Positions 18,495 through 26,612 of a stretch of 64,000 nucleotides of DNA are shown here, one piece after another. Position 1 is the stretch's first letter; each line of letters opens with the position of its first letter. Source of the DNA: Vibrio rumoiensis (lineage in GTDB: Bacteria; Pseudomonadota; Gammaproteobacteria; Enterobacterales; Vibrionaceae); the NCBI RefSeq assembly GCF_002218045.2, contig NZ_AP018685.1, positions 2,232,001 to 2,296,000 of the forward strand, written 5' to 3'. The translations under genes and the position numbers were made by a program. The notes beneath the pieces are model-generated. The model was not told the origin of the DNA and searched no databases. It saw only the letters and a list, made by a program, of their open reading frames with translations.

Positions 18495-18608
18495 TTAATG
18501 CCAATTGACAACAACGAGTATAGCTAATATTGACACTAAAATCGCAAACCATGGAATTGGCTTTTTCGATTTAGTTTTACAGCTCTTTTTATTATCACAA
18601 CAACCCAT
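18495..18608 (-). CDS. Small single-pass membrane protein, 37 residues, Cys-rich N-terminus
   Basis: An ATG frame of 37 codons with a G-rich Shine-Dalgarno-like stretch (GGGGGT) 4 bases before the start. The N-terminus is short, basic and cysteine-containing (MGCCDNKKSCKTKSKKPIP) and is followed by one clean hydrophobic segment (residues 20-35, WFAILVSILAILVVV). The charge pattern predicts the N-terminus inside the cell. A Cys-Cys pair plus a third Cys could bind metal or be acylated; that is speculation. I do not recognise a named family. Compositional logic (basic head, clean membrane span, start site) argues for a real gene, but it is too short for certainty. Confidence 0.55.
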   Translation of the reverse strand: MGCCDNKKSCKTKSKKPIPWFAILVSILAILVVVNWH

Positions 18609-18696
18609 ATTTACCCCCGTCGCTTTAATAAAAGCAGTGTACCCAAAAATCTTAGATTGATCACACCATCAATTATCGCCATTATAATAACTAAGG

Positions 18697-18716
18697 TGTT
18701 ACCCATGACGGTAACA
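18697..18716. promoter_or_regulatory. Candidate operator before the AI-2E family transporter gene
   Basis: Perfect inverted repeat TGTTACC-(6)-GGTAACA, 38 bp upstream of the start codon and just downstream of a TATAAT-like sequence at 18683-18688. The position would suit a repressor operator. The regulator is unknown; the half-sites resemble those of GntR-type operators, but the 6-base spacer does not fit that consensus. Confidence 0.35.
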
Positions 18717-18754
18717 ACATACTCCTGATTAATATCACTAAGCAAGGAAGATCC

Positions 18755-19840
18755 ATGCCCAATAAATTCAAGATGACAGCCACACATTGGGTGCTGATCA
18801 TTGCCCTACTTTGCGCCGCTTATGCCTGTTATTTATTAATCACACCTTATATAAACTCGATTGTTATCGCATTTATTGTTTCGCTATTAACCTTTCCATT
18901 ACACAATAAATTAAACCAGCGTTGGCCAAACCATCGTAATAGTACCGCTTTTCTTTCCTGCTTATTATTGACCTTTGTGATAGTGCTTCCTTTACTTGCT
19001 ATTTTTGCATCTATCATTCAGCAAGGGGCTCATTTATCGCAAACGGTTTATACATGGGCTACTCAAGGAGGAATCCAACAAGTACTCGCGGAACCTTACG
19101 TAGTAAAAGGGCTCAGCATTATTAATCACTACTTACCATTTGATAATATTGAGCCTCAAGAAATCGCTCAACGAGCCGCCAAATTTGTATCACAATTTGG
19201 CTCAACATTGGTATCGGTTGGTGCTGGCATTCTTGGTGATGCAACCAACTTCATCATGAATTTCTTCTTAATGTTATTTGTCTTATTTTTCCTGTTACGC
19301 GATCAAGAAAAGCTATTTAATGCTATTCGACACATATTACCTTTCTCTCGTAGCCAAGAAGATCGTCTATTAAGTGAAATTGAGCAAGTTTCAAAATCGG
19401 CTGTGTTAGGTTCGTTTTTAACCGCTATAGCACAAGGGATCGTTGGTGGATTAGCTTTTTGGATCGTCGGGTTACCGGGCCTATTTTTAGGCACCATGAT
19501 TGGTGCCGCCTCGTTTATTCCTGTCGTCGGGACTGCATTGGTATGGGTTCCAGCAGCTGCTTATTTATTTTTCACCGGAGAAATCAGTTGGGCTATTTTC
19601 ATTGTCGTATGGGGAATTGTGGTCATAGGCTCTATTGATAACCTATTACGTCCATTGTTAATGCAAGGTAGCGCTGGCATGGATACCTTAATGATTTTCT
19701 TTGCACTGCTTGGCGGGATTCAATTATTTGGTTTGATTGGGCTGATCTACGGACCACTCATTTTCGCCATTACCATTGTGCTATTTAAAATGTACGAAGA
19801 AGAATTTAAGCACTTCCTCAATATGCAGGACAACAGCTAA
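18755..19840 (+). CDS. AI-2E family transporter (PerM/YdiK type)
   Basis: 361 residues with about eight membrane segments. The pattern is typical of the AI-2E exporter superfamily: two N-terminal spans, a soluble helical insert (about residues 85-150), then hydrophobic pairs including LFVLFFLLRDQEKLF and the conserved GLPGLFLGTMIGAASFIPVVGT and DNLLRPLLM motifs. Members include autoinducer-2 exporters but also Na+/H+ antiporters and proteins of unknown substrate, so transport of AI-2 is not established. The Shine-Dalgarno is AAGGAAG. It is transcribed with rsmC downstream, 90 bp away. Confidence 0.88.
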   Translation: MPNKFKMTATHWVLIIALLCAAYACYLLITPYINSIVIAFIVSLLTFPLHNKLNQRWPNHRNSTAFLSCLLLTFVIVLPLLAIFASIIQQGAHLSQTVYTWATQGGIQQVLAEPYVVKGLSIINHYLPFDNIEPQEIAQRAAKFVSQFGSTLVSVGAGILGDATNFIMNFFLMLFVLFFLLRDQEKLFNAIRHILPFSRSQEDRLLSEIEQVSKSAVLGSFLTAIAQGIVGGLAFWIVGLPGLFLGTMIGAASFIPVVGTALVWVPAAAYLFFTGEISWAIFIVVWGIVVIGSIDNLLRPLLMQGSAGMDTLMIFFALLGGIQLFGLIGLIYGPLIFAITIVLFKMYEEEFKHFLNMQDNS

Positions 19841-19930
19841 CACTATAAAAATAACATCACACTGTTTCGATTGGTATCCAGGCTTGATTATGCGAAAATC
19901 AAGCCTGATTTATTACTAGGTAGAATATTC

Positions 19931-20956
19931 ATGTCCTCGTACACTGCGCCAAGTCAAATTGCACAACGTCAACTCGAATACTTTCACGGCAAGCATGTAT
20001 TAATTGCTGGTGAAGCTGAAGATTTATTCTGTCTCGAATTGGCCAAGCATTGTGAATCAGTATCCATTTTTACCACTCACTATGGCTATCACAAGCAATT
20101 TGAACAACATACGAATATTCAATCTTACTTTGGGGCACAATTAGAACACGACACTAAAGCAGATATGTTGCTGCTATATTGGCCCAAAGCCAAAGCAGAA
20201 GCCGAATACTTACTCGCAATGCTAATGGATAAACTTGGCGTTAATACTGAAATTTGTGTTGTTGGAGAAAACCGTTCTGGCGTCAAGAGTATTGAAAAAA
20301 TGTTTAGCCAATACGGCATTGTCAAAAAATACGATTCAGCCAGACGCTGCTCATTTTATTGGGGTCAGTCCAAAGCCGCTGCAAAACCATTTAAATTAGC
20401 TGAATGGTATAAAAGCTACCCTCTCACAATTGGACAAGATACCCTAACAATTAAAAGCTTACCGGGCGTATTCAGCCATGGCGAGTTTGACAAAGGTAGC
20501 GAACTGCTCCTAGAAACCCTCCCAAGATTAAAAGGGCGAGTCTTAGATTTTGGTTGCGGAGCTGGTGTGATTGGTTGCGTCATGGCCACTCGAAATCCGA
20601 GTATTTCAGTTGAGATGTGTGACATCAGTGCTCTAGCAATTGAATCTAGTAAGGCGACTTTAGAAGCCAATGGACTAAATGGGAAAGTATTTGCCTCCGA
20701 TATTTATTCCGATATCACTGGAAAATATGATTATTTGATCAGCAACCCCCCTTTCCACTCAGGGTTAGATACCAATTATTCAGCAGCAGAAATGTTACTA
20801 TCACAAGCACCGCAATATTTATCTCATGCGGGGCAGATGATCATCGTGGCCAATAACTTCTTAAAATACCAATCGATTATCCATAAAGCTTTTGACGAAT
20901 ACCAAACTCTCGATAAAAATACTAAATTCTCGATTTATTCTGCGACAAAAAAATAA
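19931..20956 (+). CDS. rsmC: 16S rRNA (guanine(1207)-N(2))-methyltransferase
   Basis: 341 residues. Methylates N2 of G1207 in the small ribosomal subunit using S-adenosylmethionine. It has two related Rossmann domains as in E. coli RsmC: a degenerate N-terminal one (with IYYWPK-like LLYWPKAKAEAEYLL and VVGENRSGVKS) and a catalytic C-terminal one (LDFGCGAGVIG for SAM binding, NPPFHSG for the N-methyltransferase site). The start at 19931 is chosen to give the family N-terminus MSSYTAPSQIAQRQ; a start at 19871 would add 20 unrelated residues. A terminator follows. Confidence 0.95.
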   Translation: MSSYTAPSQIAQRQLEYFHGKHVLIAGEAEDLFCLELAKHCESVSIFTTHYGYHKQFEQHTNIQSYFGAQLEHDTKADMLLLYWPKAKAEAEYLLAMLMDKLGVNTEICVVGENRSGVKSIEKMFSQYGIVKKYDSARRCSFYWGQSKAAAKPFKLAEWYKSYPLTIGQDTLTIKSLPGVFSHGEFDKGSELLLETLPRLKGRVLDFGCGAGVIGCVMATRNPSISVEMCDISALAIESSKATLEANGLNGKVFASDIYSDITGKYDYLISNPPFHSGLDTNYSAAEMLLSQAPQYLSHAGQMIIVANNFLKYQSIIHKAFDEYQTLDKNTKFSIYSATKK

Positions 20957-20980
20957 CATCATTATCACCCCCCAAATAAA

Positions 20981-21022
20981 CATGATGCTTGAATCATCGA
21001 TTCTCACAGCATCATGTTTTTT
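20981..21022 (+). terminator. Rho-independent terminator of rsmC
   Basis: A 9-bp stem CATGATGCT/AGCATCATG encloses a loop holding a smaller GAATC-(3)-GATTC hairpin; six T follow. Confidence 0.85.
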
Positions 21023-21237
21023 ATCAACCTTATCCTATCTCTCATTTTGACATTTTCTCGGCATTCATAGTGGTCGATCACCTTTTTTGCTGTCGAAAAT
21101 CAAGTTTGCTTAACTATTCGCGTATAAAATAGTAAAAAGGTATATCACCTATACTATGACTTCTTTATTAAACCTATCGGCCGTCAAGGTCGTGAATTCA
21201 TCAGGTTATCTATTCAAAATGGGCCAGCAGTAAAATC

Positions 21238-23322
21238 ATGTTAAAACTTAATAAGACTCATAAATTTCAAAGACTTCAGCACACCTTAATGGTGGCTTTT
21301 TTAGTTTTAAGTCTTACGCCTTTAACCATTATCGGCTTGTTTTTCCTTCATTCACATAGCCAAGACCTGCAAGAACAAAGTACCTCATATTTGACATCAG
21401 TTCGCGACACGAAAAAACAACAAATTAACGATTATTTAAAATCTAAAGAATCGGAAGTGATGGGCATGGTCCGCTCAGAGCTTGCCTACGCTAGTGGCGG
21501 CCGCTTTTACGGCCTGATCAGTGCTTTTAACAAATTAGGCGACACACCAGAACAAGCAAGAGAAAATGCACAGCAGCGTTACATTCCTGGCTCAGGCGAT
21601 CAGATCAAAACATCGGTACTACCTGATTCTGCTAATTTTGCCAGCACAGAGCGGTATCGATTACTGCACAAACGCTACCATTGGGCATACGTTGATATTT
21701 TAAAACGCTCAGATTTCAGCGATATTTTATTAGTCGACTTAGGTGGTGATGTTGCGTATTCCGTCAAAAAGAACGATGAATTTGGTACTAATCTCCTTAA
21801 TGGTAAATATAAAGACTCAAGCTTAGGGAAAACCTTTAAACAATTAACCGAAACCGTCAAAGAATCTCGTAAAAATAATGAAGACTACACACCTGTTATC
21901 CTGTCTGATTTTTCAACAGAAAATGGAGAACAAGTTCTGTGGCTCGGAGCGCCAATCATTCAGCAGGGCTATCTACACAGCTATGCCATGTTTAAGCTAC
22001 CAAGTACGGCACTAACCAACACGGTAACAGATAACAACAAAGACGTGACTAAGCTTTTAGTCGGTAGCGATAATCAACCAAAAATTCAAGGAATTACGAC
22101 GGAACAAATTAGTGCAAGTGCTGAGGTGATCAGCAAAGCATTATCAGGTGAAACTTCTGTAGACTCCTTTAGTAATACACTTAATGAAAAAATCATCGCC
22201 GCTTATGCGCCAATAAAGATTAAAGGTAAAACGTGGGCATTGGTCATTGAATTGCCAGAAAAAGAAGCCTATTCAAGAGTGGAGCAACTAAAGCATATTT
22301 TTTATATCGTGATGCTCATTGGAATCATTGTGGTGTTTATCTGCTCTCACTATTTATCCAATTTCATCACTCTCCCTTTATTAAAATTAACTTGGGTAGC
22401 CGAAAGGGTATCAGCCGGTGATCTATCACAAGACATCATTAGCATTGACCGTAAGGATGAAATAGGCCGATTAGCAGCTAGCTTTGCTCGCATGCAACGC
22501 TCGATCAAAGATAAAATTGAGTTAATTGGCGATCAAAATACGAAACTAGAAGAGAATATTAAAATCATACGCCAGCAAAATGAAGAATTGCATTTAGCCA
22601 ACAAATTAAAAGATGAGTTTTTAGCTACGACTTCTCACGAGCTCAGAACACCATTGCATGGCATGGTCGGAATTGCCGAAGCTTTAAATTCTGGGGCAAA
22701 TGGTCCTATTCCGGCTAATCAAAAGCACCAACTTTCAATTATTATTAATAGTGGCCAACGCTTAGCGACTCTGGTCGATGATTTATTGGATTACCATAAA
22801 ATGCGTTATGGCAACCTTGATATTCAGACCACCACGGTCGATCTCGCGGCCACAACCCAATTAGTATTAGAGCTATCCAAGCATCTTCTTGGTAGTAAGC
22901 CGATTCGTATTATTAACCAAACACCACAAGAGTTGCCTCTAGTATTAGCAGATGCTCAACGTTTAGAACAAGTGCTCTATAACCTCGTGGGTAATGCGAT
23001 CAAATATACTTCTGAAGGTAAGATCATTATTTCGGCCACCATATTAGAACAAAAAGTTCGAATCCAAGTTGTCGATACAGGGCAAGGTATCCCCGCGGAT
23101 CAACTAGAGCATATTTTTGAGCCTTTGATTCAAGCGGGTCAAGATGCGAGTCGTTACCGTCAAGGAGCCGGACTAGGGCTATCTATTAGCCGTCAATTGA
23201 TTGAATTAATGGGTGGAACACTATACGTCAGTAGCCAGCCATTCGTTGGCACTACCTTCAGTTTTTCACTGCCAATAGCCCTGATTTCAGATAATAACTG
23301 CGACATTCATGGAATGGTGTAG
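21238..23322 (+). pseudogene. chiS: chiS, N-terminal part: membrane sensor kinase cut by IS30-family insertion
   Basis: Codons 1-686 belong to a ChiS-like hybrid sensor kinase, the master regulator of chitin use in Vibrio; the last 8 codons to the TAG are insertion-sequence DNA. Visible parts: first membrane span (about 17-40), periplasmic sensor (about 41-350), second span (about 355-376), HAMP, HisKA with His467 (TTSHELRTPLHG) and an intact HATPase domain (NLVGNAIKYT, VDTGQGIP, GLGLSISRQL). The receiver and C-terminal DNA-binding part lie beyond the insertion. Assignment rests on domain order and on the position next to the chitobiose operon. The fragment is open and could still make a membrane kinase without its output domain. 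Confidence 0.88.
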
Positions 23323-24350
23323 AAGAGGAAACCAACTGCTGAAAGTGGTACGCTCTTCTCGCCAAAGAAACAAGCGGACTACCATGAATTATCAGCAGTT
23401 GACCGAGGGAAGACGATACCAGATTTCTGCCCTTTTAGAACAGGGAATTTCAATTTCTGAAATTGCCAAAACCGTAAAATGTCACCGCTCAACTCTCTAT
23501 AGAGAGTTGAGACGATGCGGTACAAAAGAACAATATTCACCAGATACAGCCCAGCAACTATCTAGGGCAAAGCGATTAAACGCATCTAAGTATCGAGTAC
23601 CGCAACAACGTGTCGAATTTATTGAGTTTTTAATAACGCAAGACTGGAGTCCAGAGCAAATATCTCACGTTCTTACTCGTATTGGAGAAAAAGTCAGTCA
23701 TGAATGGATTTACCGTTTTATTGCCTGCAATAAACGGCAAGGCGGTAAACTGTTTCGTCATTTACGCCAAGGTCATAAACGCTATAGAAGAGGCAAGAAA
23801 GATAAAGCTCCCGCAATAAAAAATGCCATTTCAATAGATGAAAGACCCAAAGATGTCGATAATCGTACACGTTTTGGTGATTGGGAAATTGATACAGTTC
23901 TTGGTAAACATGGTACGGGCGCTATTGTCACAATCTTAGAGCGAGCCACACGGTTTTATTTAGTAAAAAAAGTGCCTTCAAAATCAGCAGAAGATGTGAC
24001 CAGAGCGACGATAGACTTATTACGGCCATACAAACGATTTGTTCATACTATAACGGCCGATAATGGCAGAGAATTTGCGGGTCATATGGAAGTAGCACAA
24101 GCCTTAGAAACCGATGTGTATTTTGCTCACCCTTATAGTTCTTGGGAGCGCGGTGCTAATGAAAATGCTAATGGCCTGTTGAGACAATATATCAAGAAAG
24201 GAACAGATTTACGGTCGGTGAGTGATGATGAAGTTGAGCGAGCCCAACTTCGGATAAATTATCGTCCAAAGAAGTGTTTAGGGTTCAAGCAACCAGCCGT
24301 CATTTTTAGCAAAATGATGTTGGCTGCTTGAAATTACAAATGTCGCAGTT
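23296..24350 (+). mobile_element. IS30-family insertion sequence inside chiS
   Basis: About 1.05 kb bounded by a 12-bp inverted repeat, AACTGCGACATT at 23296-23307 and AATGTCGCAGTT at 24339-24350, enclosing one IS30-type transposase gene. No direct repeat flanks these outer limits. An alternative reading is that AACTGCAGTT, a perfect palindrome, was the target, with GC duplicated; the element would then be 23302-24344. Palindromic targets and 2-bp duplications are known for IS30-type elements. The exact ends need an empty-site sequence. Confidence 0.88.
23384..24331 (+). CDS. IS30-family transposase
   Basis: 315 residues from the ATG at 23384, which gives the family's usual N-terminus (MNYQQLTEGRRYQISALLEQ); the frame stays open upstream to an ATG at 23309. 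An N-terminal helix-turn-helix (ISISEIAKTVKCHRSTLYREL) is followed by an integrase-core DDE domain with Asp170 (FGDWEIDTVLG), Asp226 (ADNGREF) and Glu260 (ERGANENANGLLRQY). The second Asp and the Glu are separated by 33 residues, the DD33E spacing of IS30. The gene is uninterrupted and all catalytic residues are present, so the element may still be mobile. Confidence 0.95.
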   Translation: MNYQQLTEGRRYQISALLEQGISISEIAKTVKCHRSTLYRELRRCGTKEQYSPDTAQQLSRAKRLNASKYRVPQQRVEFIEFLITQDWSPEQISHVLTRIGEKVSHEWIYRFIACNKRQGGKLFRHLRQGHKRYRRGKKDKAPAIKNAISIDERPKDVDNRTRFGDWEIDTVLGKHGTGAIVTILERATRFYLVKKVPSKSAEDVTRATIDLLRPYKRFVHTITADNGREFAGHMEVAQALETDVYFAHPYSSWERGANENANGLLRQYIKKGTDLRSVSDDEVERAQLRINYRPKKCLGFKQPAVIFSKMMLAA

Positions 24351-24351
24351 C

Positions 24352-25710
24352 GGAGTTGAATTTGGGGCAAACCAAGCACAAATTAATCATTATCAAAAAG
24401 ATGATTTACATTCTCACTTTCAAGCGCCTGATGTGCATAACTTTGTCAACATTGACGATTCTTCATTACCTCAGAACCCAGATGGCCCATTGTTAGTGGT
24501 TGCCGATGACGAACCCGTTAACCTGCAAATTCTTGATAGTTTCTTACGATTAGAGGGGTATAGAGTTCGTACTGCAACCGATGGAATGACAGCAATACAG
24601 CTGATTGAAAAAGAAAAACCAGAGCTAGTGCTTCTTGATGTCATGATGCCTGGAATGAGTGGTTATGAAGCATGCCAAGATATTCGTAAGCAATATGACC
24701 ATGGCCAATTACCTATTATTTTATTAACGGCTTTAAGTCAAACCAGTGATAGAGTCAAAGGCTTTGATTGCGGGGCCAATGATTACTTAACTAAGCCATT
24801 TAATAAGCAAGAACTCGCCGCCCGTATTCGTGCCCACTTAACCGCCAGCAAAGCAGAAATTCGTCGACTTGAAAACGCCCAGCTACAGCAAGAATTACGT
24901 ATAAGAGAGCAAGTAGAAGCAAGCTTACTTGAGACTCAAGGGCGACTATTAGAACAATTAGAATCCGCTCCTGAAGCAATAATATGTATACGAGAAGATG
25001 GCCGAATACGCTTTGCTAATGATTCTGCCGCCAAGCTATTTAAACGTACACCAGAACAACTAAAACGCTCTCAAGCTGATGAAGTTATTGCCCCTAAATA
25101 CCTTAAGACCACTCAAGAACATTTCTGTGGCGAAATTGACATCTTTATTGATGATAAACGTGAACACATCACAACTGATATTTTAACCCTCCCAGAAGGC
25201 TCAGGGCTAAAATACATGTATATTTTTAATGTCGGTGGCGGTGTCAATGCTCAACGCATCGATAATCTAGAAACCGCCATTGAGGCATTATCCAGTTATG
25301 CATTTGAAGGCGATAAAAATAAGCTTCAACAACTCAAAGAGCTAGGAGGAAAGTTCACTCGTTTAGCCGATAAAGTGTCACATAAGAGTGAAGATAAACA
25401 GCAAATCATGCGTGATATTTTGGTCGACACCATGAATACCGCGCTCGATTATTGGGAGTCGGATACCGGAAAAACCAAGTTTAACTTAGCCGAACAAAGT
25501 GGCTTATGGCGTGTATACCTTGATCGTAGCACCTTACAAACGCGTACTTTAGATAAGTACTTAAGAATAGAAACGTTACCTAAAACGCCTCGTTGGCGCA
25601 CTGTGCTCAATACCATAGACTATATCTTACAGCACACGTCTTCTGAAACGTCTCAACGCCAACACTTATTAATTTGCCGAGATAAACTACAAACCTTAAT
25701 TACAAGCTAA
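24352..25710 (+). pseudogene. chiS: chiS, C-terminal part: receiver, PAS-like and DNA-binding region
   Basis: About 450 codons continuing ChiS after the insertion. The frame is open from a TTG at 24328 inside the element. Residue numbers here count from that TTG. A receiver domain (about 56-175) carries the phosphoacceptor Asp104 (LVLLDVMMPGMSG) and the conserved Lys in NDYLTKPF. A PAS-like segment follows (SAPEAIICIREDGRIRFAND), then a helical C-terminal region in the position of the DNA-binding domain of V. cholerae ChiS, a non-canonical kinase that binds DNA itself. No good Shine-Dalgarno precedes the TTG or the ATG at 24340. If it is expressed, a soluble receiver plus DNA-binding fragment would be freed from the membrane kinase. 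Confidence 0.85.
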
Positions 25711-25730
25711 ACGGGATGCCTACAAGACTT

Positions 25731-25759
25731 AAGCCCACGGTTAACTGCGTGGACTTTTT
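25731..25759 (+). terminator. Rho-independent terminator after chiS
   Basis: AAGCCCACG/CGTGGACTT stem with one mismatch and an 8-base loop, followed by a T-rich tract, 21 bases after the stop. Confidence 0.75.
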
Positions 25760-26267
25760 CTTTTTATTGCTAGAAAGCAACAAATCAATCAGATGACTCT
25801 ATGTAAATAACAGGATATAGGGCCTTAATCCAAATAAGACTTATGAATCTCCAGCGATGTCTAGTAAGCACTTATACACATCAAATACCAACCTAGATGA
25901 TAAAAAGCCACTCAATACTGCCACACAATCAACATCAAACCATTTACATTAATGAATATGCCTATTGTGAGATAACCTCTGTCAACTCATCATATTCATT
26001 ATCCGTAATCAGGGATTCGACAGCTCAAAACTTAATTTACAGTGAAAATAAACCATTTAACAAACGACAAAGATGCGTTGTTTTTTAATCTAATTGATGC
26101 TTTTAAAACCATTAACTCTATTTTATTACGGGTAATGCGAACCTACTCACAACAAATTGGCAATATTATTTTTCCATTGAAAACAAAGGGTGAATCTTCA
26201 ACGTGATCATCATCAACAAATAAACAATGCACAATAAAAAGCATGATAATAAAAAAATAAAAAGATA

Positions 26268-26279
26268 GTAAGCACTCAC
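26268..26279. promoter_or_regulatory. SlmA-like binding site
   Basis: GTAAGCACTCAC matches 10 of 12 positions of the palindromic SlmA consensus GTGAGTACTCAC. SlmA, a nucleoid occlusion protein, is reported to activate the chitobiose operon directly in V. cholerae. The location 25 bp before a CRP box supports the call. Confidence 0.5.
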
Positions 26280-26304
26280 ACCAACACATAAAAAAAACAT
26301 ACTA

Positions 26305-26320
26305 CGTGAGCATAATCACA
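26305..26320. promoter_or_regulatory. CRP binding site
   Basis: CGTGA-N6-TCACA followed by TTTA, matching the TGTGA-N6-TCACA consensus at 9 of 10 informative bases. It lies about 290 bp before the binding-protein gene, consistent with catabolite control of chitin use. Confidence 0.6.
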
Positions 26321-26362
26321 TTTAAAACCAAAATAAAAAAACACCATTCAGAGTTTATTTTT

Positions 26363-26404
26363 ACGTTTTTGACGTTAAAACCCCTTCTTTTAACGTTTTT
26401 GACG
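26363..26404. repeat. Paired 12-bp direct repeats with nested inverted repeat
   Basis: ACGTTTTTGACG occurs at 26363-26374 and 26393-26404, exactly 30 bp apart (about three helical turns). Between and overlapping them is the perfect inverted repeat CGTTAAAA-(7)-TTTTAACG (26373-26395). Same-face spacing suggests tandem binding of one regulator; ChiS is an obvious candidate but this is inference. Confidence 0.5.
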
Positions 26405-26612
26405 AGAATAGAAATTGACGATTTCAACGCTAAGGTGTTTTCTTGTATTGCCAAAGACCTACGGGCCACTCAGAAATACCACATTGAGTGTATAAACTTC
26501 ACTCTCACTAAAATGAAGCGGTATTGATGAGGTAGGTTTTAAGCGAGTGTTTATCAATTGATGACATTCCTTTTTATTAAGCTAATTACAAAAGCAAAAG
26601 TAAGGAACAGCT

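Larger units (their letters stand above)
25760..26612 (+). promoter_or_regulatory. Upstream regulatory region of the chitin-oligosaccharide operon
   Basis: 853 bases without a convincing gene. The distal 500 bases show no clear structure. The proximal part contains, in order, a SlmA-like site (26268-26279), a CRP box (26305-26320), paired 12-bp direct repeats nested with an inverted repeat (26363-26404) and a stem with arms CACTCA (26467-26472) and TGAGTG (26485-26490). The Shine-Dalgarno AAGGA lies just before the start of the binding-protein gene. In V. cholerae the homologous promoter is activated by ChiS, SlmA and CRP. Confidence 0.6.

Noticed and set aside
25897..26088. 63-codon open frame upstream of the chitobiose operon
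   Set aside because: Low-complexity composition, no ribosome binding site and no recognisable domain; it is probably chance in an AT-rich regulatory region.
26306..26527. 73-codon open frame before the binding-protein gene
   Set aside because: It begins inside the CRP box and runs through the direct repeats, with no domain; regulatory DNA explains the region better.
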